Positions 22,049 through 34,549 of a stretch of 64,000 nucleotides of DNA are shown piece after piece. The translations under genes were made by a program, and so were the position numbers. This DNA comes from Micractinium sp. NFX-FRZ (lineage: Eukaryota; Chlorophyta; Trebouxiophyceae; Chlorellales; Chlorellaceae). The stretch lies in the NCBI GenBank assembly GCA_029339195.1, contig JAPTJF010000276.1, positions 1-64,000 of the forward strand, written 5' to 3'. A model generated the notes under the pieces. It ran no database searches. It was not told the DNA's origin and saw only the letters and a program-made list of their open reading frames with translations. Within the stretch, counting starts at the first letter, position 1. Each line of letters opens with the position of its first letter.

Positions 22049-25000
22049 CTACGCCTCGGCGCCCGCCGCGCCCGACCCCTGCACCCCCTCTGCCAGCAGC
22101 CCCGCCAGCAAGCTGCTGCCGGTGCACACAGCGGTGGTGGCGATGAGGAAGTCGCAGTTGCAAAGGCCCTTCTGGCTCAGGAAGCGCAGCGCAGAGACCT
22201 GCAGCATGAAGGCAGCGCACAGCACATCAAGTCGAATTGTACCATCAGCTTAGGGACCAGGTTCAACTGTTTGCAATTGGTGAGCAGCGGGGAGGGCAGG
22301 GGTGGGAAGGGCGGCTTGGCAGGCACGGGCGGGTGGGGCAGCGAGGCAGGGCACGAGGGGGCAGAGCAGGCAGCGCCGGGCAGGGCGCCAGCTCGGCAGG
22401 GGCAGAGTGCACACGCACCCGGCACACAGCTCGGCAGCAGCAGCGGCAGGCACGTGCAGGCTTCTCCTGCCCGCTCACCAGCTCACACTCCACACAGCCC
22501 ATCCTGTGCACCCCACCCCACCACCCTGAACCACCACCCACCCACCCACCCACCTCTGCATACGTCACGCCGCCAATAAACATGACCAGCACCTTGCGCC
22601 GCCGCCCGCTGGCCGCCGCCGCCGCCCCCTCGGCCGCCGCCCCCCGGCTGCCCTGCCGCCGCTCTGTCGGCAGCCCCTGCTCGTCGCTGCCCTGGACCAG
22701 CTCAAACTGCTGCCCCGGCAGCTGCTGCAGCAGCGACTCGATGCCCGCCCAGCCCTGGGCTGCAGGCAGGGCAGGGTGGGGGTGTGTGCGGGACGGTGGG
22801 TGGGCAGGGGAGGGGCCAGCAGAGGAGGCAGCGCAGGTATGCAGTGGAAAGCTGGCCGGGAGGGAGGGCAGCCCAGCACCCTGCCTCTCTCTTTGCCTGC
22901 AGACGTGCCAAGGATTATCAAAAACGCCAGCAGGCTCCTCCACAAAGGCACACCCAACACAGCTGCGCCCCACACGCATGTGCCGCACCCGACAGCGCCT
23001 GCTGCACCAGCCGCACGCTCAGCGGGGCATAGCCGGCAAACGTGTAGTGGATGTCCTGCAGTGAGGGAGCGAGCGAGGGAGGGCGGGCAGCGGTTCAATG
23101 ATGGGTCAATGAAGGGAGCATGGGTGTGTCGAGTTTAAAAACCTGAGGGATATGAGTGGACAAACCAGTTGGAATGGCATTCTGGGTGAGCCAGTGGGCA
23201 AGTGCAGAGGGCAGGGAAGGGCAGCAGGGGCAGCAGGGAGTCCAGGAGGCACCTCGAGCTGTACCGCCAACCCAAACTCCCGCCCCTCCCTCCCTGCCCC
23301 CTCATAACCCTAACCCCTTCCCCTAACAGCATCGCCTCCGCTTGCCCTCACCTGCGGCGACGCCTCGTCGATCTGCTCCCCCTCCTGCAGCAGCAGGCGC
23401 AGCTGCTGCTTGGCCGCCGGGAAGGCGCTGCGCCGCCCCTCTCGCCGCTGCAGCAGGCCCGCCTTTGCCAGGGAGGCCAGGGTCAGCACGTGCTGGTGGC
23501 CGTAGCTGTTGAGCAGGTCGCGCCTGTGGGAAGGGGAGCAGTTGGGGGCCCGGGGGCGGGACAGGTCAGGAAGAAAGGGATGGTCGACAAGAGGCCGGGA
23601 TCTTGGCAAAACGCGGCAGCACGCAACTGCCATGTGCCCTTGCCCACCCCTCTCCGGGCCTCTGTACACCTCGCCGTGCCACCCATCCATTCCACAGCTG
23701 CCCTTCGCCTCCTCCCCACATCCCTATCAACTCCTTGCCCGCCCCAGCGCCCTCCCTCTGCTGCACACACACCTCAGGTTCTCGTAGTACCGCTTGGGTA
23801 TGCCGCCGTGCACAGCGCAGTACAGCAGCAGCAGGCGCAGCACGGGCAGCAGACCCTCTCCTTGGAAGATGAGGTCCTGAACGCGGGGCGGGTGTACAAG
23901 CAAAGGGGTAAGGGTGGGTTGGGGGATCGGGGACAGCCTTGGTGGTGGCGCACAGGTATCAAAATGGGCCAGGGGCAGGCGTGGGAATCACAGCGCCGGG
24001 GCAGTGAGACACCCTTCATCCCATGCTGCATCCAGCGGCGCCGGCCCCATACAACAGCGCTGCCTCCACCCGCTGCCTGGCTATCCACGCACACACACAC
24101 TACCAACTCACACACATGCACGCACACACACACAGAGACACACGCACGCCCACCTCGATGGCCGGCATCCCATCCTTTATCCAGCAGCCTGCCTGGCTAT
24201 CGACACACACACACACCCCGAGACACACGCGCACCCACCTCTATGGCCGGCATCTCATCTGCCTCGTCCAGCAGCCCCGCCTCCACCTGCTGCCGCGCCA
24301 CAAAGCCGGGCGCCTGGATGGAGGCCGCCAGCTGCTCCACCAGCCCGCTGTGCAGGGGCAGGCGCACAAACTTGTCGCGCAGCTCTGCGGGAGGCAGGCG
24401 GGGAGCAAGAGGGGAATTACTAAAAACACAAAAAGGGGGACCGGAGGCTCGGGGAGTAAGAGGGGAGATGATACAAAAACAAAAGAGGGGGGGAGGATGG
24501 AGAGCGGCGGGCGACGGCAAGCTGCTCCGCCAGGTCGCTGTGCAGGGGCAGGGGCGCAAACTTGTCATGCTATTGTGTGGGGCAGGGGCAGGCATGGGTG
24601 GGGTGGCAGAAAGGCAGACGAGGAAATGGGCAGGCGGGCAGGCGGCTGCCTGTAGAATGCATGCCCTCTCCAACCCTGCCCTCCTTGCCCACCCCGCCCA
24701 CCATCTGCCCTCCTCGCCCCAGCCCGCCCACCCCACCCACCGGCCACAAACCCCCGCAGCTGGTTGATGTCTGCGCTGTGCATGCCCTGGTCACGAAACT
24801 GCTGGATGGTGCTGCAGGGGCGGATTCAGCCAAGGCAGTAAGAGGGGAGTGAGGGGGGGTGAATGTAGGGGGCCTATGCAATGGCCAGAGGTTTGCGAGT
24901 GGGGCTTCACACGGCAGGCGGGGACTGTGCAGTCGTGTGGCCCGGGGCGCAGTGCGATTGACCTGGACGGTTGTGGCGCCACACGGCCCGAGCTGCCAAA

Positions 25001-27979
25001 TTCTGTTGCACGCACGCCGTGATCCCATGCCCCCTCGAGTCGCCCAGCACACCCACCCGCCCACCCACCGCAGCGTTTCGTTGAGCCACTTGCGCGCCCC
25101 CACATAGAAGCGGTCGCGCGTTTCCCGGAACACCGCGTCCGCAGAGTTCAGGCCGTACACCTTCTTGGTGCCGCTCGCAGCACCGCCGCCGCCGCCGGTG
25201 GCCTCGCTGCCGCTGCCGCTGCTGCTGGTGCTGGTGTCTGGCGCGCGCAGCTGGCCGCATGTGAGGCCAAACACCTCGTCCAGCAGTCCCTCATAAGTCA
25301 GCTGCACACACAAATACAAATAGAAATAGAAGGGCAAGGATGGGTGAGGGCAGGAGGGGGGATGAACAGGAGGGCTTGAGGACGGCAGGATGAGGAGCAC
25401 AGGACAGGCGAGCGGACAGGCAGTCAGGCAGGCAGACAGGCAGGCAGGCAGGCGGGCAGGCAGGCAGGCAGGCAGCCAGGTCAATTGCTGCCCGGCGCCA
25501 CCCAGCCCCTGCCCTCCCCGCTCTGTGCCTGCTGCCCAGGCGCCGCTTGGCTGGGCTCAGCGCTGCTTGCCTGGGTGCACATGGGTGTGGCCATGTCGAC
25601 GCTCCGATCCAGCAGGATGAGTGTGTCCACTCCGTCGGGGCCTGCAGTGGCACAGCCGCTGGTTCAAACACATCAATGTAGTATGGAGGGGATGGTCCCA
25701 CGGGAGGAGGGGGGGCATTCTGTTGGGGCCTGTAGTGGCACAGCTTGTTGCAACTGATTGCGCATGCTTGGGTGGCCCCATATCAAGGACAGGCTGCCAG
25801 CCCGCGAGCGAGCCAGCGAGCCAGCCAGCCCCACCTGCCAGCGGCACATCCTTGCCCTGCTCCATCCGCAGCTTGCTCATGATGCGCTGCACTGCAGCAG
25901 GGACAAAAGGAACATAAAGCAAGGCAGGTTGTGGTCACGGCAAGCTGCACTGGAGCCGGGAGTAGAGAAACAAGAGGGATGCGCAAGCCTGGCCGCTCCC
26001 GCCTCCCTCACCTGCCGCCGCTGCGTCCCCCTTCCCCTTGATGTGCGGTATGGTGCCCCACTGCTGCTGCAGGTGGTGCAGCGCGCGTGCCACGTAGAAC
26101 AGGCTGCTGCAATCGCGATCGACGGTCAGCTCCTGCAATGCTTGGGGCGGGTGTGAGGCACTTGATGAGCAGCAGGAGTCGTGGCGGCGGTGGTGGAAAG
26201 CAGAGGAGGCTGCTGGCGGTCGCGGTCTGACATCAACTCATGCTCATATGAGCAGGGGCGGTGGGGTGCACCACCCAGTGTTCAGTGCAAGGCCGCCACC
26301 CCGTGAGGTGAGTAGCTACCACAGCAGCAGCGCAGGCAGCCTTCGGCGCCTCAGCCCCGCCCCTCTCCCCCGGCCAGCCACGCCGCCACCTGCAGGCAGC
26401 CACTCTTCCACTGCAGCCCGCCCCCCGCCTGCCTTGAACGCGTTGGGCAGCTCCAGTGAGAGCAGGTCGTCCTCCAGGGGCACCCAGTCCAGGGGCAGGT
26501 CGCTGTAGGGGTTAAGAGTGGAGGGCAGGGGAGGGGGGAAGGCACACAGCATGGAACATAAAGCATTGTGAATCGTGATCCACAACCGGGAGACTGGGAG
26601 GAGGCGCTCTACAAGGAAAAAGGCGGGCCAGCGGAACCCAGTCCAGGGGCAGGTCGGGGTTAGGGTGGAGAGGAAGGGAGGGCAGAGGACTGCATGAGGC
26701 AGAGCCGCGGAGAGGCCTGGGCGGCAGCGCTGCTCCCCCTCGTCCCGCTGCCCCACCGCATCACCTCCGGGCCCCGCAGGGCCGGCACTCCTGTACTCCT
26801 ATGGACTACCATGCAACCCAGTGTAGCAGCACACGTGAGGCAGCCGCAGCACGTCAGCTCACCGTATCGCGACGTCTCCCAGGATGCCGCGCTCCTCGAG
26901 AATCCGTTCGGCCACCGCCGTGCGGCGCGGCATCAACAACAGGCTGAAGTCGAATGCATGGCCAGAGCGCGCGGCGCCGCTGCAGCAGGTGTGCGGGCGG
27001 GGGCGGGGGTGACCAACTTGGTGACTGGGTGGATGGGCAGCGGCAGCGGGCAGTGGGCCCCGCAGCATGCCTGCCCAGCCCGGCACCGCTGGCTGCACGC
27101 ATCCTCCTTCACCTGCAGCTACTGCCAAGCGGGGCCTTCTGAGCCCCGACTTGAAGACCACACACACCCTGCAGCGCCCCCCGCCCCACCCCAACGTGGC
27201 CGACCCGCCCGCCCCAGCCCACAAGCCATTCTCGTCTATCCAACATCTCTGCCGCCACCCGAGTTCATCCATCAAAGCGACCGCAAAGGAGTGAAACACG
27301 TGTCCACCGCTCTGCGCACCTCTGGCACATTTGGACGTGGCGCGCCACCGCCTGGCAGGTGTCCAGCCCGCCGTGCGCCAGGTACACCACCTGCCTCACC
27401 CCCTTGCCCAGCAGCGCATCCACGACAGACGGCTGTGGCTCCAGCAGGCAGAAGCTGCAGTGGAGTGCACATGGAGGGGCGGGGGGCTGAAAGGCCAGGC
27501 AGAGAGGGCACAGGAGGCGGCGCGCGGCATGGCGGGGCAGCACAGTGAACGTGGGCGCTGTGCCCCTGATAGCAGCTGCATCCACACCGCCGCAGCCGTG
27601 CCAGGTCAATGTCCTCTGCCCCCCCACACTCACACTTCCACGCCGTGTTCTTTGAGCGTTAGCGCATCTGCCACCAGCCCCAGGGGAGAGGCAAATGACG
27701 CCTCCAGCACGAGGGCCTTGCGCCCACGAATCGCGTCCAGCGCATCAAGAAGGGCGCGCCGTGCGGCGTCCCTGGGAAGGGGCAGGAGATGGGGTGCATG
27801 ATGTCGGCAGGGCGGCGGCAGCGGCGGCAGGCGGCGGCGGCGGCGGCAGAGGCAGTGAGCGAGCACCGCGGCGCCCGCGTTCCTTGCCCTGCGCGTGTCG
27901 AGTCCTCGGATCACCTGATGGGTCTCAAGGGCATAGGCCCCTTGTCCAGCGACGGCTGGAACTTTTGTGTCGCGGCCAT
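22049..27979 (-). CDS. VPS33: VPS33, Sec1/Munc18 subunit of HOPS/CORVET
   Basis: Sixteen exons in transcript order: 27979-27915, 27771-27634, 27454-27320, 26979-26863, 26502-26433, 26132-26012, 25891-25835, 25641-25571, 25301-25069, 24811-24741, 24384-24239, 23876-23773, 23523-23352, 23055-22989, 22759-22554 and 22198-22049. Phases close to 640 aa, near the 596 aa of human VPS33A. Landmarks in order are LKEHGVEV, LPNAFK, WGTIPHIKGKG, LLDRSVDMATPMCTQ with LTYEGLLDE (about residues 243-267), YGHQHVLTLASLAKAGLL, YAPLSVRLVQQ, a GW-x4-SLLQQLPG segment and FIGGVTYAEVSALRFLSQ. The protein clasps SNARE bundles and drives endosome-vacuole tethering and fusion. Introns 5 and 8 have GC donors. Diverged copies of parts of exons 5 and 11 lie in the flanking introns. 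It is divergent from the B3 gene. Confidence 0.96.
24149..24174 (-). repeat. Partial copy of VPS33 exon 11 end and donor
   Basis: The stretch repeats 24232-24258, the last coding bases of exon 11 (GATGCCGGCCAT and GAG) with the following GTGGG donor. It sits about 80 nt downstream in the intron, beside CA-rich simple sequence. Confidence 0.7.
24511..24570 (-). repeat. Partial copy of VPS33 exon 11 start
   Basis: This stretch resembles 24315-24382, the first part of exon 11 coding for KFVRLPLHSGLVEQL, with mismatches and no usable frame. It lies upstream of the real exon in transcript order. Confidence 0.7.
26637..26690 (-). repeat. Partial copy of VPS33 exon 5 start and acceptor
   Basis: The stretch repeats 26481-26530, which holds the 5' end of exon 5 (coding DLPLDWV) and its acceptor region. 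It precedes the real exon by about 150 nt in transcript order, and its acceptor is degraded. Confidence 0.75.
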
Positions 27980-28547
27980 GTGGCCGAGCGGCACCCAGGG
28001 CCAGGCGGAGAGCTGCAATCCGAACCCACAATCTCCAGATCGCTATTGTTACGAGGCAGGGCTGTGGACTCCAAAAAGCTGCGGGGGGTGATCGCGGGCT
28101 GCAAGGGACGCCCTGCAGAGCGTGAAGCCCAGCTTTGAGCGTTCGCCTGAATAAGGTGACGAGTAATCGGCTCAAGAGGCGAGGGGAAGGCCAACATGGG
28201 TCTCCCGCCATCACGAATTCCGCTGGCCACCCGCTCTCCTCCATGTAGAGAGGCATACTCTGGCGCGTCACAGTGCGCCCATTTAGCGTTTTTCGCTGCC
28301 CACAGTTGCTCCAGGTCGTCTTGGAGGGTTGCGCCTCCCCTGCCGGACCGCCAGAGCTGCTGCACACGCTGTGGCAAAGTGGGCACCCTTCAGCTCGCCA
28401 GCGGTGGCCTGCAGCGCCGTCAGCAGACACTGCCTGCCTCTAGCAGTTTCCAGGGCCCTTCTCAAGACTGCCGAGAGGCTCCTCGCCTCAGCGGGCCAAC
28501 CTTTGAACCCCGAAGTCACTCCAAGCCCCGGCTGGCAGCTCTGGGCC
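27980..28547. other. Divergent promoter region, VPS33 and B3 gene
   Basis: These 568 bp separate the two start codons. The open frames across it have no ATG that would extend either gene convincingly. No TATA box stands out. Confidence 0.5.
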
Positions 28548-31500
28548 ATGGCCAGCCCCCAGCGCTCGTCATGGGTGCTCAGAGCCCCTCCACCCAGTGC
28601 CCAGGGCCCCACAGAGCTTGATGGCGCCTACATGCTCTGGAGCCCAAGGCAGCAGCCGCCTCCTGGCAGCGCGTTTGCGCCATGGTCCGACAAGGTGAGG
28701 GCCTCCGAGGCGTGGGGTTGGGAGGGGTTGGGAGGGGTTGGCGGGCAGCGCAGCCAAGGCGGCAACCCGCCCCGCCTCCCGCCCCGCCGCCCTTGCATGG
28801 CCGCCCGTGTGTCACCCTGACTGCGCTGTCCTGCTCACGCGTAGTTCAAGAGATCAGATGATAAACCTAAGACGCTTGCTCAGTCAATTCTCGTCCTGTG
28901 CAGGCCAGCCAGGGCGCTGGCGGAGGGTCCACGCTGGCGACGCCTGTTGCAGGCATCCCCACCCCCGCCCTGGAGCCTGCACAGCCGGGCCTTGCGGCAG
29001 GTGCAGGTGCAGGCGGGGGTGGTGCAGTGGACTACCAGCAGTGGGCAACCTCCCTGGTGTGCGGCCGCCCGGCGGTGCCCAGCGCCGCCCCAGCCGGCGC
29101 ACCAGCCGCGGCCATCATGGCACCTGCACTCGCCGCCGCCGCAGCCGCCGCCGTGCCTCGGCTCACTTCTGCTGAGCTGCAGCGGCAGCAGTATCAGCAG
29201 TTCCAGCAGCAGCCCCCACAGCAGCAGTACCACCAGTACCAGCAGCAGTGCAACCAGCAGCAGCCCCAGCAGCAGCAGCAGCAGTACCAGCTGTACAAGC
29301 AGGAGTCCCACCAGACGCAGCGCCCGCCCGTGCCCAGTGGCAGCGCTGCCAACACCGGCGCTGGCCTGCTGCGCGCCGGCAGCTGCACCAGCATCCAAGC
29401 AGGCTCCGTGCAGGCGCCAATGCTGCCTGGCCTGCCGATTGCTGCCACGTCTGGCGCCGGCGGCAGCGCGCTGCCTGGCATCCCGCTGTTTGGTGGGGAG
29501 CTAGATGGGCAGCTCTGCCTGCAACCGCCGGCCCCGCTGACAGGCACAGCAGCAGACTCCTTTGCCGCTGCCTATGCTGCCTCAGCTGCTGCGGCAGCTG
29601 CCGGCGGCTACTGCCGCTCAGCCAACGGCCACTTGGCACCGATGCCAGCAGCGCTTGCCGCCCCTGCTATGGCGGCGGCTGGGCCAGGCTTCGTGGCTTC
29701 CATGGGCAGGAAGCGGTCGCGTGATGACGGCGAGGGCGCTGAGCTGGCGCCGGCTGCCTCGCTGGCAGGCACAGCAGGCACAGCAGGCATCAAGCAAGAG
29801 CCAGGAGTGGAGGGGCACGGGCTGCAGCTGCACGAGCAGCAGCTGCAGCTGCCGCAGGGGAGCGGCGCCGTCCCGCCCACCGCCGGCCCAGCCCGGCACC
29901 GCATCCTGTCCCCCCTGCTCCCCCCGCCCCCGCCCCTGCTGCTCTCCCCGCCGGTGCTGGACCGCGGGCCTCATGGCGTTGCCAGCCCTCTGGGCGGCCC
30001 CTTGGGTGGCTCTCTGAGCGGCATACTGGGCGGCCTGGGCACCCCCCTCATGTGCCCCTACGGCCTCACCAGCCCCCTCACCGGCCTGCGTGGGCTCGCC
30101 ACCCCGCTGGCGGGCCTGGGCAGCCCCCTTGGCTTTGGGCTGGGCAGCCCCTTTGCCTCGGGCGGGCTGTTTGGCAGCGCCAGGGGGCGGCGCACCGGCT
30201 CCTGGCCTGACCTGGTGAGCCGCCCGCCCGCCTGGCCTGCCCCTGCTGCCTGCCTTGCCTCTCCTGGGCTGGCCTGGCGCTGCCTGCACCCCTCGTTGCT
30301 CTGCTGCATGCCCCATCTTGTCCCCACCCACCTGTTCCCTCCCCATCTGCCCCCCCTGCCGCTTGTGCCCCTCCGCCTCCCGCCCTCCTTGTGCCGGTGC
30401 ACCTCCTGCCTGCCACACACCCTGGGCCCGCCGGTGCCCCGCCCCACCTGCCAGGTTGCTTGAGCCCACCCCCTTGCTGCCCAGTCTGACCCCTTGCCTG
30501 GCCTGGCCTGGCCCCCGCCCTGCCCTGCCTGCAGGACAGCATGTATGACCAACTGCAGTCAGCAGACCTGAACCCTTACAGAGACCTAGAGGCACCTGGC
30601 AGCTCTGCTGCCGCAGCTGCCGCAGCTGCCGGCGCCTCCCCGGCGGCGCACGGCGGTGCCTCAGTCGCCGCTCCTGAGCAGAGCCCCTCCCTGCTGCTGA
30701 CGTCGCCCCACAAGGCGGCGCTGCCTGCGGCCGTCCCCGCGCTGCAGCACCTGGCAGCGCCTCAGGCAGCACCGCAGGTAGCACAGCAGGCGCAGCTGGC
30801 CGCAGCTGCCTCCGCCCGGCAGCAGTCGCTGGATGCGGCAGCTGCACTTCTGCCGCGGGCAAGCAGCTCTGCTGTACCTGCTTTGCCTGCTGTGCCTGCT
30901 GCGCCCGCTGCGCCTGCTGCGCCCACTGCGCCCACTGCGCCAGCCACGCAGGCTGTCATACAGCCCGCGCCGCAGCTGACATGCGGGCGGCCCCACCCGC
31001 AGCCGCGCGCGGAGGGGCAACATGAGGAAAAGGCCGTCCGGGGAAAGCAGCAGGGGAAGCTGCAGCAGGGAAAGCAGCAGCAGGGGCAGAAGCAGAAGCC
31101 CAAGCCCAAGCAGAAGCCGCAGGGGGGCGGCGTGAAGAAGCAGCAGGGGCAGGGGGTGAAGAAGGAGCAGGGCCAGGCGCAGCGGCCGCGCAGCACCCAG
31201 CTGATGCAGCAGAAGCAGCGGAAGCAGGCGCAGGCGGCGGCCGCGGCGGCTGCCGCTGCCAGCAGCGCGGCCAGCGGGGCAAGTGGCAGCGGTGGCAGCT
31301 CAGCGGGGCCAGCAGGCAACCCAGTGATCCCCAGGAGGCGGTGAGGAGGGGCTGGGGGGGCATAGTAACATAATTGTGATTGGCCATGGTGGCCAATTGA
31401 CTGACGAGATCTCCAACGCTGTGCAGGCACGGTGGAACCAACTCGTAGGCATTTCACCACCCTTTTGCCCCGTTGCCTTGTCACCTCCCTGCCCTCTGCC

Positions 31501-33534
31501 GCCGTGACTCCCCCCGGCCTGCATGCAGCCCCCGCAAGCCCTCCCGCGTGCTGTCCCCCGAGCCCGCCCTGCCCCCCGTGCGCCCCGCCTCTCGCCCCGT
31601 CTCTCGCCCCGCCTCTCGCCCCGCCCCAGCGCTGCCGCCGGTGGCGGCGGGCGTGCAGGCTGTGGGCGTGGGGCTGCGCAGCACGCTGCAGCTGCACATT
31701 TGCGGCACTTCCCTGGAGGCAGCGCAGCCAACCTACGTCACCTTCCAGCTGCCCACCACCAGCTTTGGCGGTGAGGCTGGGGGGCTGGGTCGAGGGGTGG
31801 TGGGGCCCAGGGGATGCCCTAAGAGGCGGGGCAGGGGATCAAGTTGTGTGTTTCTTGAACCTTGGTCTTCCGCCAGGCTGCCCCCCCACTCCCATGGCCC
31901 TGCCCCCATTAGACAGCACGTCCCTCCCCGATGCTGATCCCCTCCCTCCCGCCCGCCCTCTCGCCCGCCACGCCCGCCACGCCGCCCCACAGGCATCCAG
32001 GGCACCTGCCCCGTGCGCTGCCGCTTCCTCTTCCAGAAGACTCTCAGCTCCAGCGACGCCGGCAACATCGGCAGGATCATCCTGCCGAGATGCGCGGGTG
32101 AGGGAGGGGGCGGGGTGAAAGGGCGGGGGGACGGGCGGGAGGGACGGGCGGGCAAGGGGCGGGGTGGGAGGCAGGGCAAAGCAATATGGAGGCGCCTGGA
32201 CGAGCGGGGTGAGGGGATTGGGTGAAGCAGAGAGGGGATGGTGTGGGGAAGTAGTTGGATGGGTGCTGGCTGGGTTGAGGAGCAGGCTGCCCAGATGGTC
32301 ACACATCACCCATGCCTCCCGCCACGGAAGTGTGTTGCGGCGCATGGCACCAGGCAGCCTGCGTTCTCCCCTCCCCTGCGCCTCAGGCACTGCCGGCCCC
32401 CTCCACCCACTTCCTGTGCATCCCCTCTCCCCGCTGCCTGCGCCCCCTGGCCTGCAGCGCAGTACCTGCCGCAGTGCGAGAGCGAGGAGGGGGTGGCGCT
32501 GGAGATGCAGGACCCGCGGGGTGAGCACCCACCCTGTTCATTTGAGATTGCAACAACTCTACCACTCATTCCTACATAGAATTCACGTTGCTTTCTCTGC
32601 TTGGGGGGGCATGGAGGGGTTGGGGTTTGGAGACGCGGCCAACACAGAAGTGCCGAGTGCCTGAGTGCCTGGTAGAGTGGGCCTGGTCCAAGGTGGGCCT
32701 CATCAGCCTGATGCCTGGTTGGTCTGCAAGTTTGGCCCATGACAGTGCCTGCCCTGCGGCTCTGAGTTGGGGAGGCGCTCACAGCCTCACGCCCCTCCCC
32801 CACCCCACCCCCCTCGGCAGGCGCGGTGCACTCGTGGCGCCTCAAGGCCTGGCAGAGCGGCATCCGGCTGGTGGAGGGCTGCCGCTCCTTCCAGCAGGCA
32901 TGGGAGGTGCGTGCGTGCGTGTGTTTCGGTAGAGTGTGTGGAGGGGCAGCAGTCCTGGCCATCTGGGAGAGTCGGTCACACGCGGTCATCAGGGCAAGCG
33001 TCCGCACCTACCCCACGCTGCAGTTTCCTACCCGCCTGCTTGCGAGCCAGCTGGCTTGCTAACTGCCCGGCCACCTCGTGATTACACTCACTGGCCGCCA
33101 CCCTGCCCCGCCCACCCTCCTACCTCCCTCACTGCACTGCGTTGCTTGCCGCCCCGTGTCCTGTCCCCGCTGCCCGCAGCTGTCCCCCAAGGCCGTCCTG
33201 GCCTTCTACCAGATGCCCAGCGGGGCCTACGTGAGCTCACGTGCACCTCTCACCCCCCATTGCCTCAGGCTGGCACTTCTGTGGTGCTGTTGGCACGCTG
33301 TGCCTGCAGAGTTGGCAGCACACCAAGTGCCTACGCTGGCTCCCTGCCGCTGCTGCCTGCCTGCTGTGCCGGGCCTGCCTTGCGTGATGTATGCCAGCGT
33401 GCCTGTGCCACTGTCCTGGGCATGACCTGTCCCCCTGCCGAGCCTGCTCGCCTCCCCGTGGCTCCGCCCCCTCCTGCCTCCCGCTGCAGCTGATCGACCC
33501 GCACCCCATGCAAGTGCACTTTGTCGCGGTCTGA
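28548..33534 (+). CDS. B3-domain transcription factor
   Basis: Exons 28548-28694, 28904-30214, 30535-31340, 31529-31770, 31993-32097, 32458-32520, 32821-32906, 33180-33230 and 33490-33534 close to 951 aa. About 750 N-terminal residues are Gln/Ala/Pro/Gly-rich, with a Lys-rich stretch (KQKPKPKQKPQ), an IKQEPG motif and a repeated SPLTGL/TPLAGLGSPLG section. Such regions usually serve activation or assembly. Residues about 843-940 are a B3 DNA-binding domain: LFQKTLSSSDAG, IGRIILPRCAAQYLPQC, VHSWRLKAWQ, GCRSFQQAWELSPKAVLAFYQMP. B3 domains read short promoter elements in plants and green algae (ABI3/VAL, ARF, RAV classes). No auxin-response or AP2 partner domain is visible, so the subclass is open. 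The start is the first ATG in an open frame with consistent splicing; 5' exons are not excluded. Confidence 0.93.
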
Positions 33535-34549
33535 GCAGTGGCGCAGCGCAGGCAAGGGCGCAGCAGGCGGGGGCCAGGCACGCACGCGTTCCGCCCAGCC
33601 ATTGGCAGCATGCCACCCGGCAGCCCCTTGGGAGAGGTACAAGGGACTTCCACCAGCCAAGACCCATGCAGACGCAGCCAGCAAGAACCTTTGCCAAAAT
33701 TAGCCCTGCATTCAGCGGTACCACCAGCAGCAGCAGTACCACCAGCAGCAGCCAACGAGCATCCAGCAGCAGTACCCACCAGGACAGCCAGCATCCCCAG
33801 CAGTAGCTTCCTAAGCCAAAAAAAACAATCCACGTTCTCAGCAGGTCAGCTTCAGGCGGCTGGCCCTGCCCAGCTGTCCACTCCGGACAGGATGGGTGGC
33901 AAGCCAGCACCTGCCCCACTTGCCTGACAGTCAACGGCAGCAAGAGGCCACAGCCTCACAGCCGCTCTGTGTACACTAGCTCGGCAGTTTTCCCACAGTT
34001 TCTGCGACCTCCACACACCAATTGCGCGATAGTGATCCTCATCGCAACAGCCCTCCTTTGCTTGATCCCCTGTTTTGAACCACCGCAGAAGCCGTCATGT
34101 GCCTTCCTTCTCTCGGGTGGTGTGCCCATGCACTCCTCCCTTCCACCACCCGTTGCATGCTTCCCCGTTTGATCCCGCCTGAGCCCCTGACCCACCTCCC
34201 CCCACTGCTGCACCCACTCTGGCCTTCTGACCCTGGCCGGTCGGCTGGGAAACAGTGTGCGGCCAAGGTTACACTGTGCAGCAGCACGTGCGCATGCAAC
34301 AGGGATGGCAGCCGCCAAGAGAGGGCCCCGCTAGAGGGAGAGTGAGCAGACAAGAATATGAGCGGGGAGAGCTGCGCTGTGCCGGAGGCATTCCAAATTT
34401 CCTGCCCCTCGCAGCACACGAGCATGGCACGCTGCCAGCTCAGCAGCAATGGCGCAGCTACCAACAGCCGCCTCGCTTTGCTTCAGGAGAGCATCTGCAC
34501 GCGGTGTTGCCCACGCCAGCAGTCTCTCCTCACGCACGTTGCGCACCGC
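33535..34549. other. Convergent intergenic region
   Basis: About 1 kb between the B3 gene stop (+) and the anthranilate synthase stop (-). No gene is visible. A minus-strand TGTAA lies at 34273-34269. Confidence 0.5.
34269..34273 (-). terminator. TGTAA signal, anthranilate synthase beta
   Basis: Minus-strand TGTAA 277 nt downstream of the stop codon at 34550, a normal spacing for a green-algal poly(A) signal. Confidence 0.5.

Noticed and set aside
25383..25490. GGCAGGCAGG run in VPS33 intron as a mobile-element footprint
   Set aside because: It is simple tetranucleotide expansion, seen also at 14892 and 54370, without flanking duplications.
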